A stretch of 64,000 nucleotides of DNA from Alphaproteobacteria bacterium (GTDB lineage: Bacteria; Pseudomonadota; Alphaproteobacteria; UBA8366), in assembly GCA_009377445.1 (NCBI GenBank), contig WHUA01000013.1:62001-126000 (forward strand), given 5' to 3'. The position numbers were made by a program, and so were the translations under genes. The first letter of the stretch is position 1. Each line of letters opens with the position of its first letter. The notes beneath the pieces are model-generated. The model saw only the letters and a program-made list of their open reading frames with translations, ran no database searches and had not been told where the DNA came from. Positions 17,647 to 26,801 of this stretch are shown here, one piece after another.

Positions 17647-20600
17647 GTGCACAGCATCGTCGTCCGGGTGGCGCAGCTCTTCGTCACGCTGGCGGTCGGC
17701 ATCGCAATTCTCGGCACGCTCGCCGTCTGGCGCCTTTCCAATGGGCCGGTATCCCTCGACTTCCTCACCCCCGCGATCGAAAGCAGCCTCGCCGTCGAGG
17801 GCATGCCCTTGGCGGTGCAGATCGACGAGACGACGCTGCAGTGGGGCGGATGGCGCCGCGTGCTGGACCTGCGCGGGCTCAACATTCGCGTCTTCGGCTC
17901 GGACGGCAGGCTCGTTGCGGTGCTGCCCGAGGTTTCCATAGGGCTGTCGATAAAGGGGCTGCTGCGCGGCGACCTGGCGATCTCGCGGCTCGACGTATCC
18001 GGCCTGCGCGCGGTGCTCGCGCGCCATCCCGACGGCCGCTTCGACTTTTCCGTTCCGGCAGACGGCGACGACCCGCAAAGCCCGGCCGAAGGGCTCGCCG
18101 AGGCCGCGTCGGAGATCTTGCGGGCGGCGGGCGAAGGGCGGGGCCCGTTCCGTTATCTCGATCGTTTCTCGATCCTCTCCGCGAAGGTACGCTATGTGGA
18201 CGAGGCCAATCGCCAACTCTGGACGATGCCCGCCGCCGACATGATAACGGTCTTTCGGCCGGCCATGATCGAGAGCCGCTTCAACATGGTGGTGGAGAAC
18301 GGCGGCGCCAGCACGGAATTGGCCGCGACGGTCCTGCACGACCGGAAGACCGGCCGCATCGGCGGGCGCGTCGACTTCGACAAGCTGCAGCCGACCTTGA
18401 TCGCGCGCGCCGTGCCGCACCTCAGCCAGTTTGCCGGCGTGCGCATGCCTTTCTCCGGAAGCGCGCACTTCAATGTCGCGCAGGGCTGGCAGCTTCGCGG
18501 GCTCCGGCTGCAGCTCGCCAGCGAGGCGGGCCGGGCCGTCATCGCGTTGCAGTATCCCACGGCCGGCGCGCAGGTGCAGGTTTTCGCCCGGCTCGAGGAT
18601 GTCCGGGTCGGCGCGCTGGCGCGCGCTACGCCGGCCATCGCATCGCTGGCGGGGATCGACATTCCCGTCAGCGGGCGGATCGAGGGCAAGGCCCTTTCCT
18701 CCAGCGACTTTCAGCTCCTGCGCGTGAACCTTACCGGCGGCGAGGGCGAGATCGAGCTCCCCGGGATCCTGCCGCGGCGCGCCAAGGTGGCGGGGCTCCG
18801 TCTCGCCGCGAGCCTGCGCGAAGACGGTGCGGAGATCGACCTCGAGGAGCTGGCTATCGACTTCGCCGGACCACGGCTTCAGCTCGCCGGCGCCGCGAGC
18901 CGCGACGGCGCGGCCTATCGGATCCGCGCGGAAGGAACGGTCGCGGCCGTGCCGATGGGCGCGCTCGACGGATTCTGGCCGCTCGGCCTCGGCCCGACGG
19001 CGCGCCGCTGGGTGACGACGAACATCGCCGAAGGGGAGGTCGAGGCGGGCAGCTTCGCCATCGACGCCGTCGTGCCCAACGACGGCCTGGCCGGCGCGCG
19101 CGTCCAGGACATTCGCGGCACCTTGCAGTATCGCGGTCTCTCGGTCGACTACCTGGCGCCGATGTCGAAATTCACCGGCGTCGGCGGCGCCGCGAGCTTC
19201 GACAGGACGCGCTTCGATCTCGCGGTGACCGAGGGCAAGCTCCGGGACGTCGCGGTGGACAGCGCGGCGGTCAACATGTCCGGCCTCGACGGCGACGAGG
19301 AAAAGATCGCGATCGACATCGCCATGCACGGGCCGGCGCGCACCGTCGCCCAGGTGCTGGACGAGCAGCCGCTGGGCTTTCTCGGCGCGTACACCGTTTC
19401 CCCGTCCGCCGTCTCCGGCGACGCGGATTTGCGGACGGAGCTCCGCTTTCCGCTGCGCCGGGATCTGACCCCGGCGATGGTCAAGTTCGCCGCATCGGGA
19501 AAGCTGCACAACCTCGCGATCGCGCCGGCGCCGCGCGGCTTGACCGTGAGCGACGGCGAGCTGACCGTGAAGGCGGACAATGCGGCCTTGACGGCGAGGG
19601 GATCGCTGGTGCTGTCCGGTGTCCCTGCGACGGCCGAGTGGCAGGAGCGTTTCGCGCCGGACGCACAGGAGCAGCGCAAGCTCGTCTTCGCCGGCCGCGT
19701 TCCCGATATGCGGAAGCCCGGATTCGGCCTGCCGGACCTCGGCTTTCTCTCGGGCCCGGCCGATGCCAAGGTCGCATTCACGCAGCAACGCGGCGGCAAG
19801 GGCGAGATGCTGATCGATCTCGGGATCGCCGACATGGAATTGCGCCTGCCCGCCCTGGGATGGACAAAGCCCCCAGGCGTTCCCGGGAAAGCCGATCTGG
19901 CGCTGGCCTTCGACGGCGACGGCCTGCAGCGGATCGGCAAGGTCGGCGTCGAGGCCGGCGGGGCGCGGCTGCTCGGGTCCGCCGAGGCATTCGGGCCCGA
20001 GCGGAATGCCTGGATCGCCACGCTCGAGCGTTACGAGAATGCCGGCAACGACCTGCGCGGCCGGATCGAGCTGCGCCCGGACGGCTCCGTCGACGCGGAC
20101 GTCACCGGCAAGCGCTTCGATCTTGCCGGCATCCTCGATTTTCAGATGAATGCCGGCGGCGGCGCGGATGCGCCGAAGATTCCGTCCGTCGTTCCGCCCG
20201 TCGGGATCAAGGCGCAGTTCGGCGAGCTGCGTTGGGGCGACGACCGCCGGCTTGCCGATGCGAGCCTGCTGGTCAAATACGCCGACGGACGTATCCAAGG
20301 GCTCGCGCTCGATGGGGATCTCGGGCGCGACGCCGCGCTCAGCGTTCGCTACATGCCCGGCCCGGACGGCCAGGTTTTCCGTGTCGCCGCGGACGACTTC
20401 GGCGCCGTGCTCGGCATGTCGCCGTCGAATAGCCGGGTCGTCGGCGGGGCGCTCGTGATACGCGGGCTGCGCCGCACGCCCGACGCGCCGCTGGAGGGAG
20501 ATTTCTTCGCGTCCCGCTTCACGCTGTCGAAAGCGCCGCTGCTCGCGCGCGTGCTGCAGGTCGCGTCGCTGACCGGCATCGGCGATGCGCTGTCGCGCAA

Positions 20601-20973
20601 GGGCCTCGCCTTCGACGCCTTCGAAGGGCAGTATTCCTACAGCAATGGCCAGGCGACCTTTGCCAAGGCCAGCGCCTACGGATCGTCCATCGGCGTTTCC
20701 GGCAACGGCGTTGCCGATTTCGGGCGCGGCACCATGGCCCTCAGCGGGACGCTGGTGCCCGCCTATGCGCTGAACCAGGTGCTCGGCAAGATCCCGGTGA
20801 TCGGCCCGCTGCTGACAGGCGGCGAGAACGAGGGCATCATCGCCGCGACCTACCGCGTGGAGGGGCCGATCGACGACGCGAGGGTCGAGGTGAACCCGCT
20901 GTCCGCGCTCGCCCCGGGCTTCCTCAGAAACCTCTTCGGCCTCGGCGCCGACAAGCCGCCGGCAAGCCAATAG
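17647..20973 (+). CDS. AsmA/YhdP-like envelope protein with DUF3971
   Basis: A 1108-residue protein anchored by one N-terminal helix (about 8-28, LFVTLAVGIAILGTLAVW) with the rest in the periplasm as repeated beta-rich AsmA-type segments. The middle (LDGFWPLGLGPTARRWVTTNI, QDIRGTLQYRGLSVDYL) is DUF3971; the last ~200 residues (ALVIRGLRRTPDAPLEGDFF to NPLSALAPGFLRNLFGL) form the AsmA-like C-terminal domain. The nearest characterised relatives are YhdP/TamB/AsmA proteins, bridge-like lipid carriers between inner and outer membranes; that role is inferred. GTG 17647 is chosen because AAGGAGG and GAGGG precede it and the membrane helix follows. Divergent from glnE; convergent with tyrS (14 bases apart). 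Confidence 0.88.
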   Translation: MHSIVVRVAQLFVTLAVGIAILGTLAVWRLSNGPVSLDFLTPAIESSLAVEGMPLAVQIDETTLQWGGWRRVLDLRGLNIRVFGSDGRLVAVLPEVSIGLSIKGLLRGDLAISRLDVSGLRAVLARHPDGRFDFSVPADGDDPQSPAEGLAEAASEILRAAGEGRGPFRYLDRFSILSAKVRYVDEANRQLWTMPAADMITVFRPAMIESRFNMVVENGGASTELAATVLHDRKTGRIGGRVDFDKLQPTLIARAVPHLSQFAGVRMPFSGSAHFNVAQGWQLRGLRLQLASEAGRAVIALQYPTAGAQVQVFARLEDVRVGALARATPAIASLAGIDIPVSGRIEGKALSSSDFQLLRVNLTGGEGEIELPGILPRRAKVAGLRLAASLREDGAEIDLEELAIDFAGPRLQLAGAASRDGAAYRIRAEGTVAAVPMGALDGFWPLGLGPTARRWVTTNIAEGEVEAGSFAIDAVVPNDGLAGARVQDIRGTLQYRGLSVDYLAPMSKFTGVGGAASFDRTRFDLAVTEGKLRDVAVDSAAVNMSGLDGDEEKIAIDIAMHGPARTVAQVLDEQPLGFLGAYTVSPSAVSGDADLRTELRFPLRRDLTPAMVKFAASGKLHNLAIAPAPRGLTVSDGELTVKADNAALTARGSLVLSGVPATAEWQERFAPDAQEQRKLVFAGRVPDMRKPGFGLPDLGFLSGPADAKVAFTQQRGGKGEMLIDLGIADMELRLPALGWTKPPGVPGKADLALAFDGDGLQRIGKVGVEAGGARLLGSAEAFGPERNAWIATLERYENAGNDLRGRIELRPDGSVDADVTGKRFDLAGILDFQMNAGGGADAPKIPSVVPPVGIKAQFGELRWGDDRRLADASLLVKYADGRIQGLALDGDLGRDAALSVRYMPGPDGQVFRVAADDFGAVLGMSPSNSRVVGGALVIRGLRRTPDAPLEGDFFASRFTLSKAPLLARVLQVASLTGIGDALSRKGLAFDAFEGQYSYSNGQATFAKASAYGSSIGVSGNGVADFGRGTMALSGTLVPAYALNQVLGKIPVIGPLLTGGENEGIIAATYRVEGPIDDARVEVNPLSALAPGFLRNLFGLGADKPPASQ

Positions 20974-20987
20974 CGCGCGGCTGCCCG

Positions 20988-22241
20988 TTAGACCGGCCGC
21001 ACCAGCGCGTGGCGCTTGCGGCCCGCGGAAAGCTTGATCACGCCTTCGTCGTTGACGTCGGAAAGGCTGACGGTGGCGGCCTCGTCCTCGACGCGGGCGT
21101 CATTGATGCGCGCGCCGCCGCCCTTGATCAGCCGCCGCGCCTCGCCGTTCGACTGGGTCAGCCCGGCGCGCGTCATCAGCGCGAAGGCGGGGATGCCGGG
21201 GCGGAGCTCCGCTGCCGCGATATCGATGCGCGGCAGCGCGTCGCCGATGGCGCCTTCGGCGAAGGTCTTGTGCGCGGTCTCGGCGGCGGCGGCCGCGGCG
21301 TCCGCGCCGCGGCAGAGGCGGGTCGCCTCATTCGCGAGGACGATCTTCGCCTCGTTGATCTCCGACCCCTGGAGGGCTTCAAGTCGGGCGATCTCCGCCA
21401 TCGGCAGCTCGGTGAAGAGGCGAAGGAAGCGGCCGACGTCGGCGTCTTCCGTATTGCGCCAATATTGCCAGTAGTCGTAGGCGGACAGCCGCTCCTCGTT
21501 GAGCCAGACCGCGCCGCTCGCCGTCTTGCCCATCTTCGCGCCGCTCGCGGTCGTCAGCAGCGGCGAGGTGAGGCCGAACAGCTCCAGGTCCGCGGAGCGG
21601 CGTCCCAGCTCGACGCCGTTGACGATGTTGCCCCACTGGTCCGATCCGCCCATCTGCAGGCGGCAGCCGTAGCGGCGGCCGAGCTCGACGAAATCGTAAG
21701 CTTGCAGGATCATGTAGTTGAATTCGAGGAAGGTCAGCGGCTGCTCGCGCTCGAGCCTGAGCTTCACCGAATCGAAAGACAGCATGCGGTTGACGGAGAA
21801 GTGCCGTCCGTAGTCGCGCAGGAAGGCGATATATTCGAGCCGGTCGAGCCATTCGGCATTGTTGACCATGACGGCATCCGTCGGGCCGTCGCCGAACTGA
21901 AGGAATTTCTCGAAGACGCCTTTTATGCCATTGAGGTTTTTCGCTATCTGCTCGTCCGACAGGAGCTGCCGCTGCCCGTCCTTGCCGGACGGGTCGCCGA
22001 CCTTCGTCGTGCCGCCGCCCATCAGCACGATCGGGCGGTGGCCCATCCGCTGCAGCAGGCGCAGCAGCATGATCGGAACCAGGCTCCCCACATGCAGCGA
22101 ATCGGCCGTGGCGTCGAAGCCGATATAGCCGGCGATCCTGCCGTCTTTCGCCAGGGCGTCCAGGGCGCCGGGATCCGTGCACTGGTGCAGGAATCCCCGC
22201 TCGGCGACGGCATTAAGGAAATCCGAACGGAACGCGTTCAT
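20988..22241 (-). CDS. tyrS: Tyrosyl-tRNA synthetase
   Basis: A class I synthetase that charges tRNA-Tyr. The HIGH-like motif is HVGS (residues 50-53, in ADSLHVGSLVP), the KMSKS-like motif is KMGKT (in TTASGAKMGKTASG), the tyrosine pocket has MLQ-type and QMGGSDQWGNI motifs, and the C-terminus is an S4 RNA-binding domain (LIKGGGARINDARVED). 417 residues is typical of the bacterial TyrS. ATG 22241 (MNAFRSDF) is preceded by AAAGG; the frame extends upstream without ribosome-binding support and would run close to the divergent anmK. The two starts are 62 bases apart, so their promoters must overlap or abut. Confidence 0.96.
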   Translation of the reverse strand: MNAFRSDFLNAVAERGFLHQCTDPGALDALAKDGRIAGYIGFDATADSLHVGSLVPIMLLRLLQRMGHRPIVLMGGGTTKVGDPSGKDGQRQLLSDEQIAKNLNGIKGVFEKFLQFGDGPTDAVMVNNAEWLDRLEYIAFLRDYGRHFSVNRMLSFDSVKLRLEREQPLTFLEFNYMILQAYDFVELGRRYGCRLQMGGSDQWGNIVNGVELGRRSADLELFGLTSPLLTTASGAKMGKTASGAVWLNEERLSAYDYWQYWRNTEDADVGRFLRLFTELPMAEIARLEALQGSEINEAKIVLANEATRLCRGADAAAAAAETAHKTFAEGAIGDALPRIDIAAAELRPGIPAFALMTRAGLTQSNGEARRLIKGGGARINDARVEDEAATVSLSDVNDEGVIKLSAGRKRHALVRPV

Positions 22242-22303
22242 GATACCTTTCGCTTGCCTTGTGGAGAGGGCGGTCCCTTTAGCACAGTCGCATATGAGGA
22301 ACA

Positions 22304-23413
22304 ATGACCTCTAGCCCGTCTTTCGGAAGCGGCGGCAGCATTCTGGCCGTCGGCCTGATGAGCGGCACCTCGCTCGACGGCATCGACGCGGCGGTCGTGG
22401 AGACCGACGGCGAGGACCATATCCGGCCGCGTGGCGCGGTTACCGTTCCCTACGACGGCGCGATGCGGGAACGGCTGCGCGCCGCGCTCGGCAGCGAAGC
22501 CCGCGACGCCGCGATCGACGCCCTGGAGCGCGATCTCACGCTGGCCCACGGCGGGATCGTCCGCGCCTTGCTGGACCGCGAAGGCATTCCGTCCGGAAAG
22601 GTCGGCGTCGTCGGCTTCCATGGACACACCATCCTGCACCGGCCGGAGCGGCGCCGGACATGGCAGATCGGCGACGGGCCGCTGCTCGCCGGCGAGACCG
22701 GCATCGACGTGGTCGCGGATTTCCGCAGCGCCGACGTCGCCGCGGGCGGGCAAGGGGCGCCGCTGGCGCCTGCGTTTCACGCCGCCCTGGCGGCCTCTCT
22801 CGAAAAGCCGGTCGCCATGCTCAACATCGGCGGCGTGGCCAACATAACCTGGATCGGGCCGGACGGCGGCCTCATCGCCTTCGACACGGGCCCGGGCAAC
22901 GCCTTGATCGACGACTGGGTGCTGCGGCAGGCCGGCGTGCCGGTCGATGAGGACGGCCGGCTGGCGGCCTCCGGGCGGGTCGACGAGGGCATCCTGGCGC
23001 GCCTGCTCGACAATCGCTATTTCGCTGCGCCGCCGCCGAAGTCGCTCGACCGCGGCGATTTCGATCCCTCCGCCGTGGCGCGCTTGAACGCCGCCGACGG
23101 CGCGGCGACGCTCACGGCCTTCACCGCGGCCGCCGTCGAGCGCGCGGTCGCATTGCTGCCGGCTGCGCCAAGGCGCTGGATCGTCTGCGGCGGCGGGCGC
23201 CGCAATCCCGTGCTCATGCGCATGCTGGCGGCGCGGCTGGCCTCGCCGCTGGCGCCGGTCGAGGCGATCGGCTGGGACGGCGATTTCATCGAGGCGCAGG
23301 CCTTCGCCTATCTCGCCGTGCGGTCGCTCCGCGGGCTGCCGATAAGCTGGCCCGGCACGACGGGCGCGCCGTCGCCGCTTTGCGGCGGGCGGCACTTTTC
23401 CGTCAAGCCCTGA
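22304..23413 (+). CDS. anmK: Anhydro-N-acetylmuramic acid kinase
   Basis: Converts 1,6-anhydro-MurNAc plus ATP and water to MurNAc-6-phosphate in peptidoglycan recycling. Sugar-kinase fold signatures: the phosphate-1 loop GLMSGTSLDGIDAAV (about 17-31), GFHGHTILHRPE, TWQIGDGPLLA, DFRSADVAAGGQGAPLAP, the INIGGVANIT-like stretch NIGGVANITWIG, the DTGPGNALIDDW motif with catalytic Asp, and VCGGGRRNPVLM. Length 369 fits. Divergent from tyrS; it ends 3 bases before the convergent hydrolase gene. No MurQ or transporter is next to it. Confidence 0.95.
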   Translation: MTSSPSFGSGGSILAVGLMSGTSLDGIDAAVVETDGEDHIRPRGAVTVPYDGAMRERLRAALGSEARDAAIDALERDLTLAHGGIVRALLDREGIPSGKVGVVGFHGHTILHRPERRRTWQIGDGPLLAGETGIDVVADFRSADVAAGGQGAPLAPAFHAALAASLEKPVAMLNIGGVANITWIGPDGGLIAFDTGPGNALIDDWVLRQAGVPVDEDGRLAASGRVDEGILARLLDNRYFAAPPPKSLDRGDFDPSAVARLNAADGAATLTAFTAAAVERAVALLPAAPRRWIVCGGGRRNPVLMRMLAARLASPLAPVEAIGWDGDFIEAQAFAYLAVRSLRGLPISWPGTTGAPSPLCGGRHFSVKP

Positions 23414-23416
23414 CCG

Positions 23417-24082
23417 TCAGGCGTTGGCGGCCTTGCCGCCGGGCGGGGCAAGGGCGACGTCGAGATACTTGTTGACGATGGCGTTCAGCTCATCCAGCTC
23501 GTTGGCGAAGAAATGGTTCGCGCCGTCGATGATCGCATGGCCGATCGCGATGCCGCGTTGCTGACGCAGCTTGTCGACCAGCTTGGCGACCGATTCCGGC
23601 GGAACGATCTCGTCCTGCGATCCGGTCACCATCAGGCCGGAAGCGGGGCAGGGCGCCAGAAAGGTGAAATCGTACATGTTGGCGGGCGGCGCGATGGAAA
23701 TGAATCCGTCGATCTCGGGCCGGCGCATCAGAAGCTGCATCGCGATCCAGGCGCCGAACGAGAAGCCGCCGATCCAGCAGCCGCTTGCGTTCTCGTTGAA
23801 GGATTGCATCCAGTCGAGCGCCGTCGCGGCGTCCGACAGCTCGCCCTCGCCGCGCGCGAAGGAGCCCTGCGACCGGCCTACCCCGCGAAAATTGAAGCGC
23901 AGGCAGGAGAAGCCGCGGCGCACGAAGTTCTGGTAGAGGGTGTACACCACCTTGTTGTTCATCGTGCCCCCGTGCTGCGGATGGGGGTGCAGGAACAGCG
24001 CGATGGGCGCGTTCGGCTCCTTGCTGTGGTGGTAGCGGCCTTCGAGCCGCCCTTCGGGGCCGTTAATGATTACCTCGGGCAT
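23417..24082 (-). CDS. Alpha/beta hydrolase (COG2945-type)
   Basis: A compact 221-residue alpha/beta hydrolase. The nucleophile elbow is GGFSFGAW (Ser about residue 107); the acid is in TGSQDEIVPPES and the base in DGANHFF near the C-terminus. The N-terminal FLHPHPQHGGTMNNKVVYTL and the RFNFRGVGRSQG segment are signatures of the cytosolic COG2945 family whose substrates are not established. No signal peptide or lid domain. It is convergent with anmK and its start is about 120 bases from the promoter region of the cysE operon. Confidence 0.85.
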   Translation of the reverse strand: MPEVIINGPEGRLEGRYHHSKEPNAPIALFLHPHPQHGGTMNNKVVYTLYQNFVRRGFSCLRFNFRGVGRSQGSFARGEGELSDAATALDWMQSFNENASGCWIGGFSFGAWIAMQLLMRRPEIDGFISIAPPANMYDFTFLAPCPASGLMVTGSQDEIVPPESVAKLVDKLRQQRGIAIGHAIIDGANHFFANELDELNAIVNKYLDVALAPPGGKAANA

Positions 24083-24204
24083 ATCTCTCGTACCGTCTCA
24101 ATTCTCTGTTCGAATGGGATGGGGCCGGCCGGGCAGGTCCGATTTCGGATCATGGCATTGATCTGCCGTATAAATCCATCCTTCATACTGTCCCGCATGA
24201 ATAC

Positions 24205-24233
24205 TTGACCCCAATGTAGGGTCAATCTATATC
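24205..24233 (+). promoter_or_regulatory. Sigma70 promoter of the cysE-iscR operon with overlapping inverted repeat
   Basis: TTGACC (24205-24210), exactly 17 bases, then TATATC (24228-24233): a good housekeeping promoter. The -35 box is one arm of a perfect 7-bp inverted repeat, TTGACCC (24205-24211) / GGGTCAA (24219-24225), with a 7-base AT-rich centre. A binding dimer would block RNA polymerase. Its form (TTGACC..GGTCAA, preceded by ATAC) is reminiscent of Rrf2/IscR-type operators, and iscR lies in this operon, so autoregulation is a reasonable inference. Confidence 0.6.
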
Positions 24234-24354
24234 GATTTCGAAAGCGTCAACGGCTGATTGGGTGGTATGGATGCTGGCAAAATGTGCGATTGCCTCGCGT
24301 CAGTCTACCAAAAGACCGCAAAAACCGAAAAAGCCATTGTGACATAAAGATTAG

Positions 24355-25119
24355 ATGGTCAGCGCAATGTTCAAGATGTTCCGTCGAGAGATATCGGCCA
24401 TCATGGAACGCGACCCCGCCGCCCGCTCGGGCTGGGAGGTCATTCTGTGCTATTCCGGATTTCATGCGATCGTCCTGCACCGCATCGCCCACCGTGGCTG
24501 GAACGCCGGCTGGCGGGTGGCCGCGAGGGCCCTGTCGCAGTTCAATCGTTTCATCACCGGCATTGAAATACATCCTGGCGCACGCATCGGCGAGCGTTTT
24601 TTCATCGATCACGGCATGGGCGTCGTGATCGGCGAGACCGCGGAAATCGGCGACGGCGTGACATTGTACCACGATGTGACCCTCGGTGGCGTCGCGCCGT
24701 CGGTCAATTCCGACAGCCAGCGCGACCAGAAACGGCATCCGACCTTGCAGGACGGCGTCATCGTCGGCTCCGGCGCGCAGATCCTGGGGCCGATCACGGT
24801 CGGCGCGGACGCGCGGGTGGGCGCGAACGCGGTGGTGACGAAAGACGTTCCTGCCGGCGTGACGGTGGTGGGAATTCCCGGCAGAATAGTTCAGTCCCGG
24901 CGCGGCGCGCGGGCGGAAGGCTTCTCGCCCTATGGCACGCCAATGGGCGACCTGCCCGATCCGGTCGCCCGTGCGATCGAAGGGCTGATGGAGCAGGTTT
25001 CCGTGCTCCAGGCGCGGGTCGATCAGCTCGAAGGCCAGGCCAAGGAAAAGGCCCCGGCGGTCGCGGCGGGCTTCGAAGGACCAGGGGAATCACCGGAGTC
25101 CAAGGCGCGCTCCTACTAA
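24355..25119 (+). CDS. cysE: Serine O-acetyltransferase
   Basis: Makes O-acetylserine from serine and acetyl-CoA, the first step of cysteine synthesis. The protein has an N-terminal helical part and a left-handed beta-helix of hexapeptide repeats with the family motif IEIHPGARIGERFFIDHGMGVVIGETAEIGDG and HDVTLGG. The C-terminal ~55 residues (MEQVSVLQARVDQLEGQ, then low complexity) look like a short coiled coil. 254 residues is within range for alphaproteobacterial CysE. No convincing Shine-Dalgarno precedes ATG 24355; ATG 24367 is an alternative. It is first in the operon feeding cysteine to the two desulfurases downstream, so the gene order matches the flow of sulfur. Confidence 0.94.
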   Translation: MVSAMFKMFRREISAIMERDPAARSGWEVILCYSGFHAIVLHRIAHRGWNAGWRVAARALSQFNRFITGIEIHPGARIGERFFIDHGMGVVIGETAEIGDGVTLYHDVTLGGVAPSVNSDSQRDQKRHPTLQDGVIVGSGAQILGPITVGADARVGANAVVTKDVPAGVTVVGIPGRIVQSRRGARAEGFSPYGTPMGDLPDPVARAIEGLMEQVSVLQARVDQLEGQAKEKAPAVAAGFEGPGESPESKARSY

Positions 25120-25165
25120 GGTTCGGGCCGGCGCCGAGACGGAATGGGATGAGAGAGAGCATGCA

Positions 25166-25630
25166 GTGCGACTGAGTACGAAGGGGCGTTACGCGGTGAT
25201 GGCGATGGTCGATCTCGCCAAGTGCGGCAGCGGCAGGCCCGTCGCCCTGTCCGAGATCGCCGAGCGCCAGGAAATCTCGCTGTCCTATCTGGAACAGCTC
25301 TTCGCCAAGCTGCGGCGCGCGGAACTGGTGAGCAGCGTGCGCGGTCCGGGCGGCGGCTACGTTCTGTCGCGCCGCGCGGACGAGACGCGCATCGCCGACA
25401 TCATCCTCGCCGTCGACGAGCCGATCCGCGCGACGCGATGCTCGCCGGGCTCGGCGGCCGGCTGCACCGGCAACAAGTCGCGCTGCGCGACGCACGACCT
25501 TTGGGAAGAATTGAGCAATCTCATCCACCTGTTCTTCAATTCGATCACGCTTGCCGATGTTGCGGATGGCCGGGTCCTGGGCAAGAGCGGGGTGATCCAT
25601 CAGCACCGCCACGTTGCCGCAGCCGAATAA
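25166..25630 (+). CDS. iscR: Rrf2-family Fe-S regulator IscR
   Basis: A 154-residue winged-helix repressor that senses Fe-S status through a [2Fe-2S] cluster. The N-terminal RLSTKGRYAVMAMVDLA and the recognition region ISLSYLEQLFAKLRRAELVSSVRGPGGGY are classic. Three Cys (in ATRCSPGS, AAGCTGNK and SRCATHDLW, about residues 92, 100 and 107) with a following His match the IscR cluster ligands. GTG 25166 follows GAGAGAG; ATG 25161 is out of frame. It is 46 bases after cysE and 48 before the first desulfurase. The inverted repeat over the operon promoter is its likely target. Confidence 0.93.
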   Translation: MRLSTKGRYAVMAMVDLAKCGSGRPVALSEIAERQEISLSYLEQLFAKLRRAELVSSVRGPGGGYVLSRRADETRIADIILAVDEPIRATRCSPGSAAGCTGNKSRCATHDLWEELSNLIHLFFNSITLADVADGRVLGKSGVIHQHRHVAAAE

Positions 25631-25678
25631 CCCGACGATCGCCCGGCTTTCGGGCCGAGCCGGAGCTGGTCTCAGCGA

Positions 25679-26782
25679 ATGACCTATCTCGATTACAACG
25701 CTTCCGCTCCGATGCCGGAGGCCGTGGCCGGCGCGATGATGGCGGCGGCTCGGCTCTGCGGCAATCCTTCCTCGGTGCACGCCTATGGCCGCAAAGCCCG
25801 CGCCGCGATCGAGGATGCGCGCCGCGAGGTCGCCGGGGCGGTCGGAGCGAGGCCGGAACAAGTCGTCTTCACCAGCGGCGCCACGGAGGCGAACGCCATG
25901 GCGCTTCGCTGCTGCGGACGCCCGCGGGTTCTGGTGTCCGCGGTCGAGCACGAGTCCGTCCTCAACGCGGTGGGCACGGCTGCGCGTATTTCGGTCGACG
26001 GCAATGGGGTGATCGACCTTGGGCATCTCCGCGACTTGCTCGCGGAGGGCGGCGGACAGAGCGTCGTTTCCGTGATGCTCGCCAACAACGAGACCGGCGT
26101 GATCCAGCCGCTCGACGCGGTCGTTGCCCTGGCGAGCGAGACGGGCGCGCTGGTCCATTGCGACGCGGTGCAGGGACCGGGACGCATGCCGGTGGATTTC
26201 ACTGCGCTCGGCGTCGATTTTCTATCGCTGTCCGCCCACAAGCTCGGCGGACCGAAGGGCGTCGGCGCGCTGATCCTGCGGCTGGAAGGGACGCTCGACG
26301 CCGGGATGCGCGGCGGCGGGCAGGAGCGTGGCCTTCGCGGCGGGACGGAAAACCTCACGGGCATCGCCGGCTTCGGCGCGGCCGCGCGCGCGGTACCCGC
26401 GGGTCTGGCGCAGGCTGGCGCGGTCGAACGCCTTCGCAATGAGCTGGAAACGCGGGTGCGCGCCGGCGCGCCGGACGCCGTCGTGTTCGGCGACGGGGCG
26501 CACAGGCTGCCCAACACCGCCTGCATCGCGCTTCCGGGCGTGAGCGCGGAAGCGCAGGTGATGGCGCTCGACCTCGCCGGGGTCGCGGTCAGCGCCGGGT
26601 CGGCCTGTTCGTCCGGCAAGATCAAGGCGAGCCATGTGCTGCGGGCGATGGGCGTGGCGGACGGCCTCGCGGCTTGCGCCATCCGCGTCAGCCTCGGGCC
26701 CGAGACTGGGGCAGCGGATATCGAGTCCTTCATGGCTGCCTGGGGCAAGCTGGCGGCGCGGACCCGGCAGAGCGCGGCATAG
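25679..26782 (+). CDS. Cysteine desulfurase (IscS/NifS family), first copy
   Basis: A PLP enzyme that takes sulfur from cysteine as enzyme-bound persulfide. Motifs: TYLDYNASAPMP at the N-terminus, FTSGATEANAMAL, the PLP lysine K188 in SLSAHKLGGPKG, and the persulfide Cys C310 in SAGSACSSGKIKASHVL. At 367 residues it is a little shorter than IscS. In alphaproteobacteria a paralogous pair of desulfurase genes next to iscR is common; this copy is the more divergent of the two. It is 19 bases upstream of the second copy. Confidence 0.93.
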   Translation: MTYLDYNASAPMPEAVAGAMMAAARLCGNPSSVHAYGRKARAAIEDARREVAGAVGARPEQVVFTSGATEANAMALRCCGRPRVLVSAVEHESVLNAVGTAARISVDGNGVIDLGHLRDLLAEGGGQSVVSVMLANNETGVIQPLDAVVALASETGALVHCDAVQGPGRMPVDFTALGVDFLSLSAHKLGGPKGVGALILRLEGTLDAGMRGGGQERGLRGGTENLTGIAGFGAAARAVPAGLAQAGAVERLRNELETRVRAGAPDAVVFGDGAHRLPNTACIALPGVSAEAQVMALDLAGVAVSAGSACSSGKIKASHVLRAMGVADGLAACAIRVSLGPETGAADIESFMAAWGKLAARTRQSAA

Positions 26783-26801
26783 TTCAAGGGAGCGGCAAAC
26801 C

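Noticed and set aside
14556..20432. A nearly 2000-codon plus-strand open frame opposite glnE and overlapping the AsmA-like gene
   Set aside because: Pure antisense/out-of-frame composition: Arg/Ala/Gly-rich, no domain, and it conflicts with two clearly recognisable genes.
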